Assembly (NCBI GenBank): GCA_964603935.1
Contig: CAZRWL010000011.1
Coordinates: 1 to 34,441 of the forward strand
DNA length: 34,441 nucleotides
Direction of reading: 5' to 3'
From: GWB1-37-8 sp964603935
GTDB taxonomy: Bacteria > Patescibacteriota > Microgenomatia > Levybacterales > UBA12049
This document shows positions 21,962 through 29,722 of the stretch, one piece after another. Position numbers and translations under genes: made by a program. Every line of letters begins with the position of its first letter. Positions within the stretch are counted from its first letter, which is position 1. A model generated the notes under the pieces. That model was not told the DNA's origin, made no database searches, and saw only the letters and a program-made list of their open reading frames with translations.

Positions 21962-23698
21962 ATGCCTACTTCAGATTTAAATACACAACAGCTATCGGAA
22001 CATAGGACGCTTCTTGATGTTTTGCTCGCGGATAATTTGGTAACTAAGGAGCAATACAATGACGTAAAAGTAAAAAGCGCCAGTCAAGGCGTCTCAAGCA
22101 CGGACATTGTAGAGTCAATGGGTATAGTTGATGAAAAAAAAATGGCTGAAGAAAAAGCAAAGCTCCTTGGCGTTCCTTTTATATCTTTGGAGTCGGTTTC
22201 TTTTGCTCCTCAAGCTATTAGTCTTATTCCCAAAGCGGTTGTAGAAAGATTTTCTTTAATCCCTTTTCTGTATGACGATAAGGCTAAAACCGTATCTGTC
22301 GCAATGAGCAATCCGGCAGATTTGGAGGCTTTGCAGTTCGTAGCGCAAAAAACAGGTTTGACAGTGAAATCTTTTGCCGCATCCAAAGAAGAAGTGGATA
22401 AAGCTATAGGTGAACAATACAGTCAGGAAATTGTGGGAGAAGTCGGCGAGGCTCTTGCGGAAACAGAAGATTATAAAAAAACCCGGACAGTTGACAGTAA
22501 GCAAATAGGAGAAATAATAAGAGAGGCTCCAATCGCGAAAATAGTGTCAACTATTTTGGAATACGCGGTAACTTCGAGAGCCTCCGATGTTCACATAGAA
22601 CCTCAAGAAGACAGAATGAGGGTTAGATACAGAATAGATGGAATTTTGTATGACAAATTAAGTCTTCCTAAAAATGTGCAGGACGCAGTAGTCTCGCGTA
22701 TAAAAATTTTGTCGGAAATGAAAATAGACGAACACCGTATTCCTCAAGACGGCAGATTTAATTTTAAGACTGCGCAGGAAGAGGTGGATTTGCGCATATC
22801 TGTTTTGCCTACCGCATTTGGGGAAAAAATAGTCATGAGGCTCCTTCGGAAAACCGGCGGAATACCAACGCTGGATGAGCTTGGTCTGACAGGAAGTTCT
22901 TTGCGGAATCTGGAGACCGCGATGTTAAGACCGCATGGAATTATCATTGTCTGCGGTCCTACGGGAAGCGGTAAAACAACCACTCTTTACTCTGTTCTGG
23001 CAAAACTTAATACTACAAGAGTTAATATTATGTCGCTTGAAGATCCTATCGAGTATCAATTGCCCGGGGTAAATCAGGTCGCCGTAAATCCCGCAGTCGG
23101 ACTTACTTTTGCAACAGGGCTGCGTGCCTTTCTGCGTCAGGACCCAAACATAATACTGGTTGGAGAAATACGAGACAAAGAAACAAATGAACTTGCTCTT
23201 CAAGCTGCTTTGACAGGCCATTTGGTTTTTTCCACCCTTCACACATCAAATGCTTCAGGAGCGCTCCCCCGTCTCCTTGATTTAGGAGCGGGTAATTTTC
23301 TTCTGGCGTCAACTATAAATGCAATTTTGGGACAAAGAATTGTCCGCAAAATTTGCGACAATTGCAAAGAGGAGTATGTTCCCCTGCCCCAAATTATGGA
23401 GGAGATTAAAAAAACATTGGGAAAGCTTTTCCCTCCCCAAACAACCGAGATCAAGTTAAGCCGCGGCAAAGGGTGCGATCAGTGCGGAACTTCAGGTTAT
23501 TTGGGCAGAATCGGGATATTTGAAACTCTTCCCGTAACTCCCAAAATTTCAACTCTGGTATTGGAAAGCGCAGATAGTGCTACAATAGAAAAAGAAGCGG
23601 TTTTGGAAGGTATGATTACCTTAAAGCAAGACGGATACCTAAAAGTTTTGCGGGGAATAACAACAGTGGAAGAAGTGCTGCGCGTTGCGCAAGAGTAG
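21962..23698 (+). CDS. pilB: Type IV pilus extension ATPase PilB
   Basis: Powers pilus extension at the cytoplasmic face of the inner membrane. 578 aa. The N-terminal MshEN-like domain covers about 15-150 (LLGVPFISLE), followed by the GspE/PilB ATPase. Walker A GPTGSGKT is at 332-339. The Asp-box is SDVHIEPQ, the Walker B region NIILVGEIRD (about 396-405), and a His-box GHLVFSTLHT follows. A four-cysteine zinc site (C465, C468, C505, C508) marks PilB rather than PilT. Starts at ATG 21962, 7 nt after a -10 box. pilT follows after 3 bp. Confidence 0.96.
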   Translation: MPTSDLNTQQLSEHRTLLDVLLADNLVTKEQYNDVKVKSASQGVSSTDIVESMGIVDEKKMAEEKAKLLGVPFISLESVSFAPQAISLIPKAVVERFSLIPFLYDDKAKTVSVAMSNPADLEALQFVAQKTGLTVKSFAASKEEVDKAIGEQYSQEIVGEVGEALAETEDYKKTRTVDSKQIGEIIREAPIAKIVSTILEYAVTSRASDVHIEPQEDRMRVRYRIDGILYDKLSLPKNVQDAVVSRIKILSEMKIDEHRIPQDGRFNFKTAQEEVDLRISVLPTAFGEKIVMRLLRKTGGIPTLDELGLTGSSLRNLETAMLRPHGIIIVCGPTGSGKTTTLYSVLAKLNTTRVNIMSLEDPIEYQLPGVNQVAVNPAVGLTFATGLRAFLRQDPNIILVGEIRDKETNELALQAALTGHLVFSTLHTSNASGALPRLLDLGAGNFLLASTINAILGQRIVRKICDNCKEEYVPLPQIMEEIKKTLGKLFPPQTTEIKLSRGKGCDQCGTSGYLGRIGIFETLPVTPKISTLVLESADSATIEKEAVLEGMITLKQDGYLKVLRGITTVEEVLRVAQE

Positions 23699-23701
23699 CT
23701 T

Positions 23702-24769
23702 ATGGATATTCAGGAACTTTTTGGAATAACAGTCAAGAAAAAAGCATCGGATCTGCATCTTTTGGCAGGAATTCCGCCTGCTCTTCGCGTGGACGGTTCT
23801 CTGACTTATCTTGCGGAATATGGCGCTCTGACCCCGCAGATTATCGAGGAAATGATATTTTCTCTGTTAACGCCTGCCCAAAAAGAATTGCTGCTGGCTA
23901 ACAAGGAATTGGATTTCTCTATTGGTTTTGGCGGCGGAACCTATGGCGATCTTGGCCGTTTCCGAATTAATTTATATTATCAGAGAAGATATCTTTCGGG
24001 AGCTTTCCGATTGCTCCCTCCGAATGTATTAACAATAGAAGATCTTCATCTGCCTGACATTCTGCATTCTTTTTCGGATTTAACTCAAGGATTGGTTTTG
24101 GTTACAGGCCCCACAGGTCATGGCAAATCTACAACTTTGGCGGCCATCATCAATGAAATAAATCTTAAAAGGTCTGCTCATATTTTGACTATTGAAGACC
24201 CGATAGAATATGTTTACCCCGCAGGCAAAAGCATTATATCCCAGAGAGAAATGGGAATTGACACTCATTCGTGGGATTTTGCTCTGCGCGCTGCCCTGCG
24301 TGAAGATCCCGATGTGGTTTTGGTTGGAGAAATGAGAGATCCGGAAACCATCGCCGCAGCAATTACTATCGCAGAGACAGGTCATTTGGTTTTCTCAACT
24401 TTACATACGAATTCTGCGGCGCAAAGTATAGACAGAATTATTGATTCATTTCCCGCAAATCAGCAGCCCCAAATAAAAATTCAGCTTGCGGCTACGCTTA
24501 AAGGAATTGTCTCCCAGAGGCTTTTGCCTATGATAAGCGGAGGAAGAATAGCGGGTGTGGAGATTCTTCTTGGGACGTCCGCGGTCGCTAGTATAGTAAG
24601 GGAAGGGAAAACTCATCTTATAGATTCGGTTATACAAACGTCCAAAGATAAAGGCATGGTTAGTATTGACTCATCTTTGGCTGCGCTTGTTTTATCCGGA
24701 AGTGTTGCCGCGGAAACAGGAAAAAGCTATTCTCTGCATCCGGGAGACTTCACAAGAATGATTGGCTGA
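23702..24769 (+). CDS. pilT: Type IV pilus retraction ATPase PilT
   Basis: Powers pilus retraction and twitching. 355 aa, standard for PilT. Walker A is GPTGHGKS (136-143), with His where Ser or Thr is common. The Asp-box is EDPIEYVY, Walker B VVLVGEMRD, and His-box TGHLVFSTLHTNSA. There is no zinc-binding cysteine pair, which distinguishes it from PilB. The C-terminal region contains GIVSQRLLP, a usual PilT landmark; the AIRNLIRE retraction motif of classical PilT is replaced by VASIVREGK. It is the second gene of the motor operon, 3 bp after pilB and 14 bp before pilC. Confidence 0.94.
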   Translation: MDIQELFGITVKKKASDLHLLAGIPPALRVDGSLTYLAEYGALTPQIIEEMIFSLLTPAQKELLLANKELDFSIGFGGGTYGDLGRFRINLYYQRRYLSGAFRLLPPNVLTIEDLHLPDILHSFSDLTQGLVLVTGPTGHGKSTTLAAIINEINLKRSAHILTIEDPIEYVYPAGKSIISQREMGIDTHSWDFALRAALREDPDVVLVGEMRDPETIAAAITIAETGHLVFSTLHTNSAAQSIDRIIDSFPANQQPQIKIQLAATLKGIVSQRLLPMISGGRIAGVEILLGTSAVASIVREGKTHLIDSVIQTSKDKGMVSIDSSLAALVLSGSVAAETGKSYSLHPGDFTRMIG

Positions 24770-24783
24770 ATATCTTTATAGAC

Positions 24784-25992
24784 ATGAAATTATATTACAA
24801 AGCTGTTGACAGCAAGGGCAAATCAGTGGACGGATTAATCGAGGCAAGAAGCACAAGCGAAGTAGCCATGTACCTTCGAAGCAAAGATCTAGTCCCCATA
24901 GAGATAACAAAAAAAGAAAAAAGCAATTTTGAAAATTTAATTCCCCTTATCGGAAACAAAATCAAGTCAAAAGACGTAGTGAATCTCACAAGACAGCTCT
25001 CCGCGATGCTCTCATCCGGACTTACGCTTTTGAGAAGTTTGGAAATTTATAAAAGCCAAATAGGGAATACGGCATTGATAGAAGTAATAGATGGCATTAT
25101 AAAAGACATACAGGAGGGATCGAGTTTCTCGCAGGCAATCGCCAAATATCCCAAAGTTTTTTCACCGATTTATAGCGCTTTGATAGAAGCGTCGGAGGAG
25201 TCAGGACTTTTAGACAAAGCGTTTATCAGGCTTGCGGATACTTTGGAAAAGCAGGAGAAACTCAAGGGCACCTTGAAATCAGCGCTCACCTATCCTGCTA
25301 TCGTTATCGCCATGATGACTTTGGTAAGCATTATCATGCTGATTTTTGTAATTCCTCAAGTGTCCTCGCTTTATAAAAGTCTTAATGTCGCCCTGCCTTT
25401 GCCAACGCGCATATTGATAGGTATTTCAAGTTTTCTGGTTTCGTTTTGGATAGTGCCGCTGATGCTTTCAGTTATCGGGGTGATTGCTTATAGCCGCTGG
25501 CACAAAACGGAAGAAGGAAGACTTATTGTAGACAGTATGCTTTTGAAAATTCCCATTTTTGGAAATCTTATGAAAAAAACAATTTTGGCGGAATTTTCAA
25601 GGACTTTGGGTATTTTGCTTGGGTCGGGAACTTTGGTTGTGGAGGCTTTGGGAAGAGTATCGGATATCGCGGGAAATATTCACTATAAAAATGCGATAGT
25701 TGATATAGCAAGAAGAGTTGAAAAAGGAATAACTATCGGAGATGCCATGTCTTTGTATTTTCTTTTTCCCCCGAATTTGGTGGAACTGGTAAAAATCGGG
25801 GAACAGACGGGAAAATTGGATGAGACGCTTGTTAAGGCGTCTGAATATTTTGAGAATGAAGTGGACCAGACTGTCAAGACTCTTTCGACCGCCCTGGAGC
25901 CGATTATCCTGGTAGTTCTGGGAATTGGAGTCGCATTTCTGGTTATTTCTATTCTGACCCCGATTTATCAGATAACATCGTCAATAAAATAG
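24784..25992 (+). CDS. pilC: Type IV pilus platform protein PilC
   Basis: Inner-membrane platform that couples PilB and PilT to pilin polymerisation. 402 aa, typical. It has two T2SSF domains (about 60-190 and 265-390). Membrane segments appear at about 170-195 (YPAIVIAMMTLVSIIMLIFV), 212-232 and 368-392 (LEPIILVVLGIGVAFLVIS). The conserved ALTYPA and TALEPI motifs are both present. The N-terminus (YKAVDSKGKSVDGLIEARS) is the usual PilC lead-in. It ends the motor operon; a new promoter follows for the pilins. Confidence 0.96.
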   Translation: MKLYYKAVDSKGKSVDGLIEARSTSEVAMYLRSKDLVPIEITKKEKSNFENLIPLIGNKIKSKDVVNLTRQLSAMLSSGLTLLRSLEIYKSQIGNTALIEVIDGIIKDIQEGSSFSQAIAKYPKVFSPIYSALIEASEESGLLDKAFIRLADTLEKQEKLKGTLKSALTYPAIVIAMMTLVSIIMLIFVIPQVSSLYKSLNVALPLPTRILIGISSFLVSFWIVPLMLSVIGVIAYSRWHKTEEGRLIVDSMLLKIPIFGNLMKKTILAEFSRTLGILLGSGTLVVEALGRVSDIAGNIHYKNAIVDIARRVEKGITIGDAMSLYFLFPPNLVELVKIGEQTGKLDETLVKASEYFENEVDQTVKTLSTALEPIILVVLGIGVAFLVISILTPIYQITSSIK

Positions 25993-26013
25993 AGTTAGCT
26001 TCGTTTTCCCCTC

Positions 26014-26042
26014 TTGACAAGTATTGTAATTTCTGTCTTAAT
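26014..26042 (+). promoter_or_regulatory. Promoter for the major pilin
   Basis: TTGACA (26014-26019), 17 bp, CTTAAT (26037-26042). The start codon at 26063 then has a leader of about 14 nt, the only pilus-locus start here with a real leader; AAAGAAG (26046-26052) may help ribosome binding. Confidence 0.5.
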
Positions 26043-26062
26043 AATTAAAGAAGTTATAAATC

Positions 26063-26494
26063 ATGAAATTATTAGGTAAGAAATTTTCAATTAATAAAGG
26101 TTTTACTCTAATTGAGCTTCTTGTTGTCATCGCGGTTCTTGGAGTCTTGGCAGCAGGAGTGTTGACAGCGATAAATCCTCTTAAAAAAATCAACCAAGCA
26201 AAAGATGCTAATGCAAAAAACGATGTTGCCCAAGTTGTTCAAGCTGCGCAAGCATATTTTACGGCAAATTCAGGACTATACCCTGCTGATACGGCAACTT
26301 TTACAAGTTCGGGTGAAATAAAAACCTTTCCTTCTAGTGTAACTTATGTGGTAAGCTCAGATAAGTCAGCAGCAGCAGCTTATGCTCAATCGAATGTAGA
26401 TACCACTAAGTATTTTTGTTGGGATTCAACGATAAGTTCAGTTAAGGATACTACGACTTCGGCTCCTACGGCTGCAGCCACAACTTGCAATTAA
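26063..26494 (+). CDS. Type IV pilin, probably the major subunit
   Basis: 143 aa. A 13-residue basic leader ends in KG, followed by FTLIELLVVIAVLGVLAAGVL, so PilD should cut before the Phe. Glu5 of the mature protein is present. After the hydrophobic helix comes the usual pilin helix (DANAKNDVAQVVQAAQAYF), then YPADTATF and a C-terminal region whose two Cys residues (YFCWD, TTCN) could form the D-region disulphide. The small size, the absence of any fused domain, and its own strong promoter directly after pilC make it the best candidate for the major pilin. No gene immediately follows; the remnant of pilD does. Confidence 0.88.
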   Translation: MKLLGKKFSINKGFTLIELLVVIAVLGVLAAGVLTAINPLKKINQAKDANAKNDVAQVVQAAQAYFTANSGLYPADTATFTSSGEIKTFPSSVTYVVSSDKSAAAAYAQSNVDTTKYFCWDSTISSVKDTTTSAPTAAATTCN

Positions 26495-26538
26495 TTTCCA
26501 TTTTTCTTTAAATCTTGTAAAATATATTTATTAATTGC

Positions 26539-26634
26539 ATGATGTTTTCCTTTTTTATTATCGGATTATTTGTTGGGAGTTTTTTGAATGTTTTGGCAGA
26601 TAGACTTTCGATTGTGGTTTGGGAAAAAGTGTGA
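26539..26634 (+). pseudogene. Fragment of a prepilin peptidase (pilD) 5' end
   Basis: A 31-codon frame whose first 23 residues (GLFVGSFLNVLADRL and the start before it) match the N-terminus of the intact PilD at 27260. The last 39 bp of the shared part differ at only two positions. After DRL the reading diverges to SIVVWEKV and stops. It lacks the cysteine and aspartate motifs and cannot be functional. Its 3' end carries the promoter of the adjacent toxin-antitoxin pair. It looks like what remained when that cassette was placed in the locus. Confidence 0.75.
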
Positions 26635-26640
26635 TATCAT
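26612..26640 (+). promoter_or_regulatory. Promoter for the TumE-like toxin-antitoxin pair
   Basis: TTGTGG (26612-26617), 17 bp, TATCAT (26635-26640), then 6 nt to ATG 26647: a leaderless layout. The promoter overlaps the end of the pilD fragment. Confidence 0.55.
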
Positions 26641-26646
26641 ATTTTT

Positions 26647-26946
26647 ATGAGTAATGAGAAGGCAAAGGCAGTGCTCCTTATAGAAAAAATACGCCTTGTT
26701 GAGAGTGAACTCTTTAGTCTTTCTGCGAAATACGGTGTAAAATCCGTTGAGGAGCTTGATAAAAAGATAAAGGGGGGCATGCTTACCGAGAAAATTGTCG
26801 GAGATGATATTTTTGCCTTGGATTATTTAATCGAGGAAAAAGAAAAACTTGAGCAGGAATTAACCAAGCTGCATATAAAAAAAAGCGAGGTATGGAAAAA
26901 TTTGCAGAATTTGCTCGGATTGCCGAAATTGAGTTTTCGGATATAG
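26647..26946 (+). CDS. Putative antitoxin of a TumE-like pair
   Basis: 99 aa, charged and almost wholly helical (KAVLLIEKIRLVESELFSLS; LIEEKEKLEQELTKLH), consistent with a coiled coil. No DNA-binding motif is obvious. It precedes and overlaps by 55 bp a DUF6516/TumE-like protein, the usual small-antitoxin-then-toxin layout. The segment VEELDKKIKGGMLTEKIVGDD has the look of partners found with such toxins, as far as I remember. The start is 6 nt after a -10 box. Function is inferred from context only. Confidence 0.55.
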   Translation: MSNEKAKAVLLIEKIRLVESELFSLSAKYGVKSVEELDKKIKGGMLTEKIVGDDIFALDYLIEEKEKLEQELTKLHIKKSEVWKNLQNLLGLPKLSFRI

Positions 26947-27263
26947 TTCTTTCTGCGCAAAATCTTGGGAACAAATTGCGCATATATCTAAGAGACACCT
27001 CTTTTATTGATTTTTTCTTTACGGTCAAATTGCAAGCACGGAGGTTCTCAATACATTGGGAAAGAAAGCACATTAATGATGGCATTTTCCGTATCGATAA
27101 CACACCTGATAGGAATTGGAAGGAGGTTAAAACATTCCCCTTGCATTTCCACAGCAGAACATATGAAAATGTAAATGTTCCCCCATTTTCAATCAATAAG
27201 CGGGATTCCCTACCTGTACTTTTCAGGAAATTTTTGCAGTTTGCAAGAGAAAATACGATATGA
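26892..27263 (+). CDS. DUF6516/TumE-like putative toxin
   Basis: 123 aa, soluble. The segment LRIYLRDTSFIDFFFTVKL followed by WERKHINDGIFRIDNTPD and WKEVKTFPLHFHS fits the DUF6516/TumE pattern of a beta-sheet followed by a D-N-x-P and T-F-P-x-H-F-H motif. The family is found in toxin-antitoxin pairs; its biochemical target is not known to me. It is preceded by an overlapping antitoxin-like gene, and its stop overlaps the pilD start (ATGA), so pilD is now translationally coupled to it. GAGG lies only about 2 nt before the start, so re-initiation from the upstream gene is the likelier route. Confidence 0.6.
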   Translation: MEKFAEFARIAEIEFSDIVLSAQNLGNKLRIYLRDTSFIDFFFTVKLQARRFSIHWERKHINDGIFRIDNTPDRNWKEVKTFPLHFHSRTYENVNVPPFSINKRDSLPVLFRKFLQFARENTI

Positions 27264-28102
27264 CATTATTCTCTATTTTTATCTTCGGGCTTTTTGTTGG
27301 GAGTTTTTTGAATGTTTTAGCAGATAGGCTTCCCCGCGGAGAATCTGTAATTAAAGGAAGGTCGCATTGCGAGAAATGTAAAAAAAACCTTGAATGGTAT
27401 GATTTAATTCCTCTGTTTTCGTTTTTACAGCTTAAAGGTAAGTGCCGATACTGCCGGACTCGCCTTTCACTTTTTTACCCAATAGTTGAGCTTACAACGG
27501 GAATAATGTTTTTAATCACAGCTGTTTTGACCTTCAATAATTTTCAATTTTCAATTTCTAATTTTCAATCAATTTCCAATTTCCAATTATTAAATTTTCA
27601 AACATTAATTCAATTAATTTATTATCTTTTCATCGTAAGCTCTTTGATTGTGATTTTTTTTGCGGATTTAAAATACGGAATCATTCCGGACGAGATTGTA
27701 TTTCCAGCAATTATAGGTACTGTGCTAGTCAGAATTTTTAATTTTCAATTTTTAATTTTTAATCAATTTTCAATTTTCAATTATTTAATGTCCGGGTTAG
27801 GAGCGGGTATATTTTTTCTGGCATTGTTTCTGTTTACCCGCGGACGCGGGATGGGGTTTGGTGATGTGAAATTCGCGTTTTTAATGGGTTTGGTTTTGGG
27901 ATTTCCCAACATTATTGTTAGTTTGTACATAGCTTTCTTGACAGGCGCGATTATTGGCATCATACTAATGATATGGGGGAAAAAAAGATTTTTCGGAACA
28001 GCAATTCCCTTCGGCCCTTTTTTGGTTTTGGGAACATTTGCAGCGTTATTTTGGGGAGAAATTATTTTTCAAAAAGCAGGATCCGCACTGGGTTTACTTT
28101 AA
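27260..28102 (+). CDS. pilD: Prepilin peptidase PilD
   Basis: Cleaves the leader of all prepilins and may N-methylate the new N-terminus; an integral membrane aspartic protease. 280 aa. The N-terminal A24 domain has four cysteines (C37, C40, C62, C65) for zinc, and the catalytic aspartates are D136 (FADLKYG) and D202 in GFGD. Two AT-rich repeat stretches interrupt loops: residues about 92-118 (FNNFQFSISNFQSISNF...) and about 159-175 (FNFQFLIFNQFSIFN), both translated from 'aattttcaattt' tracts. The aspartate motifs are intact. Its 3' end overlaps the next pilin, whose cleavage-site codons are the same bases as PilD's last residues. Confidence 0.94.
   Translation: MTLFSIFIFGLFVGSFLNVLADRLPRGESVIKGRSHCEKCKKNLEWYDLIPLFSFLQLKGKCRYCRTRLSLFYPIVELTTGIMFLITAVLTFNNFQFSISNFQSISNFQLLNFQTLIQLIYYLFIVSSLIVIFFADLKYGIIPDEIVFPAIIGTVLVRIFNFQFLIFNQFSIFNYLMSGLGAGIFFLALFLFTRGRGMGFGDVKFAFLMGLVLGFPNIIVSLYIAFLTGAIIGIILMIWGKKRFFGTAIPFGPFLVLGTFAALFWGEIIFQKAGSALGLL
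27535..27620. repeat. AT-rich 'aattttcaattt' repeat translated in pilD, first tract
   Basis: Irregular tandem TTTTCAATTTTCAATTT / AATTTCCAATT words, in frame, adding about 28 residues to the loop after the second membrane helix. Related text at 27735-27788 and 30772-30806. Confidence 0.6.
27735..27788. repeat. AT-rich 'aattttcaattt' repeat translated in pilD, second tract
   Basis: Same word family as the first tract, 200 bp downstream and in the same orientation, adding about 17 residues (FNFQFLIFNQFSIFN). Confidence 0.55.
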
Positions 28103-29100
28103 TAGAGTTGTTAATAGCGATTGCGATAATAGGAATTTTGGCATCTTCGGCAATTGTCGTTATGAACCCCATGGGACAGTTCGCGAAAACCCATGACGCG
28201 CAAAGAAAAAACGATCTTGAACAAATAAGACAGGCGTTGGATATGTATTACAGCGATAACAATAGTTATCCTGCTGATGGAGGCACAGGGAAAATAGACG
28301 GTAAAGATTGGGGTACGTCCTGGGCTCCGTATATGACTAAACTTCCCAAAGATCCTTCATCTCCAAGTAAAGATTATCGCTACGAGTCTCCTGTTAGCGG
28401 GGATGCCGGAGCGTACAGGCTGTATGCAACTCTGGAAAGATGCTCTGATTCCCAGACTACTCCCGGAGTAGATTGTTTGCGGCCGGAAAATTACAGCATT
28501 AATTCTTCCAATTTGGCCACATTAGCTCTCATTCCCACCCCCACCCCCACACTTACGCCTACTCCAACAGCTACTCTAACCCCCACCCCATGGCCAGTCA
28601 AAAAAGTATTCGTTACGAGCACAACTCATACTGGAGATCTGAAAACCGCAGGATCAGGCAGCGACGGTTTGGACGGCGCAAATAAGCTATGTCAGTCAAA
28701 AGCAAATGCTGGCGGATTAACCGGCACATATAAAGCATGGCTTAGTAGTGGTACGATTTCAGCAAGAGACAGGCTTACTCATGGGCTATCGGCCTATAAA
28801 AAAACAGACGCAAGCGGAACAGTAGTAGCCAATAACTGGAGCGATTTAACAGACGGTCAGCTAAAAAGTCCCATTAATTTTAATGAAAAAAAGATAAAAC
28901 AATCAGGCACGATTTCCGTATGGACGAATACAAAAACTGATGGAAGTTTGGCCGGCTCAAATTCCTGCGGTGATTGGGAAAAGAGCGGCGCATCGTATAA
29001 GTCGGTTTATGGATCAGGTGAATTTCTAAGTAGTTTGTGGACATTCAGGACAAGTTCATCCTGCAATAACAGTTACAGACTTTATTGTATTGAACAATGA
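28051..29100 (+). CDS. Minor pilin with a C-terminal DUF1554 (lectin-like) domain
   Basis: About 349 aa from the TTG at 28051. The leader MGRNYFSKSRIRTG is followed by FTLIELLIAIAIIGILAS, a normal cleavage site. The pilin part extends to about residue 135. A Thr/Pro linker follows (PTPTPTLTPTPTA), and the C-terminal 165 residues have the DUF1554 look (KKVFVTS, GLDGANKLCQSKANAGGL, YKAWLSSG, NNWSDLTDGQL, NSCGDWEKS, YRLYCIEQ), a C-type-lectin-like fold found on surface proteins. An ATG at 27973 is in frame but lies deep inside pilD. The starting bases overlap the 3' end of pilD. The display domain suggests an adhesin at the pilus tip or surface. Confidence 0.8.
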   Translation: MGRNYFSKSRIRTGFTLIELLIAIAIIGILASSAIVVMNPMGQFAKTHDAQRKNDLEQIRQALDMYYSDNNSYPADGGTGKIDGKDWGTSWAPYMTKLPKDPSSPSKDYRYESPVSGDAGAYRLYATLERCSDSQTTPGVDCLRPENYSINSSNLATLALIPTPTPTLTPTPTATLTPTPWPVKKVFVTSTTHTGDLKTAGSGSDGLDGANKLCQSKANAGGLTGTYKAWLSSGTISARDRLTHGLSAYKKTDASGTVVANNWSDLTDGQLKSPINFNEKKIKQSGTISVWTNTKTDGSLAGSNSCGDWEKSGASYKSVYGSGEFLSSLWTFRTSSSCNNSYRLYCIEQ

Positions 29101-29636
29101 AAATAAAAATTGTTAAATTGCTAAATTGTTATATTGCTAAAACCAGAGGGTTTACTTTGGTTGAGTTGCTTATTGCAATGGCTATTATTTCCATTTTGGC
29201 AACGGGTTTGATTGTAATTATAAATCCCATTACTCAAATTCAGAAAGCCAATGATGCGAGAAGGAAAGGAGACCTTGCGCAAATTCAGAAAGCTCTGGAA
29301 ACGTATTATCAGGACAATAGAAAATATCCCGCATCTTCCGTTGATTATGAGATAATTGCAGGAGACAGTGCTATTGAATGGGGCGATACGTGGATGCCTT
29401 ATATGGGCAATTTGCCTGAAGACTTAAATCCTTCGTTAAAGAAGTATGTTTACTATAGTGATGGACAGACTTATTATCTTTATGCTAGTCTGGATAGAGG
29501 CGCGAATGATCCGCAGGCATGCAGCGGAGCCGTTTGCGCGAGCTTAGCGTCAAACGGTATATCTCCCGAAAAATGCGCTGTTAGCGGAAGCGCTGTTTGT
29601 AATTACGGGATATCAAGTCCGAATGTTAGTCCATGA
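29097..29636 (+). CDS. Type IV pilin-like protein A
   Basis: 179 aa. The leader MKIKIVKLLNCYIAKTRG (18 residues) is encoded by an AT-rich repeat tract, followed by FTLVELLIAMAIISILATGL with Glu5 present. The body (NPITQIQKANDARRKGDLAQIQKALETYY) continues the long helix, then a YYLYASLDRG strand and a C-terminal cysteine-rich part (CSGAVC, EKCAVSGSAVC). The next gene is a close paralogue; 43 bp within the helix (29234-29276) are identical to 29821-29863. It begins with an ATGA overlap with the DUF1554 pilin and ends with the same overlap with the next. Confidence 0.85.
   Translation: MKIKIVKLLNCYIAKTRGFTLVELLIAMAIISILATGLIVIINPITQIQKANDARRKGDLAQIQKALETYYQDNRKYPASSVDYEIIAGDSAIEWGDTWMPYMGNLPEDLNPSLKKYVYYSDGQTYYLYASLDRGANDPQACSGAVCASLASNGISPEKCAVSGSAVCNYGISSPNVSP
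29108..29141. repeat. AT-rich 'ttgttaaattgc' tract forming the pilin A leader
   Basis: Words ATTGTTAAATTGCTAAATTG and relatives, in the same family as the DegT tract at 18655-18693. Here they code for the prepilin leader. Confidence 0.5.
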
Positions 29637-29652
29637 AAACAATTTTTATTAG

Positions 29653-29722
29653 TGTCATCCTGAACTCGTTTCAGGATCTAATTCTTGAAAAAACGAGATG
29701 CCGAAATAAATTCGGCATGACA
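29653..29722 (+). repeat. Dispersed MITE-like repeat, short form (70 bp), at the start of pilin B
   Basis: Same length and ends (TGTCAT...ATGACA) as 7768-7837. Its final ATG (29717) is the best start of the pilin behind it. Confidence 0.8.

Noticed and set aside
29633..29716. Pilin B starting at 29633 with a 35-residue leader
   Set aside because: The extra part is pure translation of the dispersed repeat; a normal 7-residue leader starts at 29717. The same argument rejects 30211 for pilin C.
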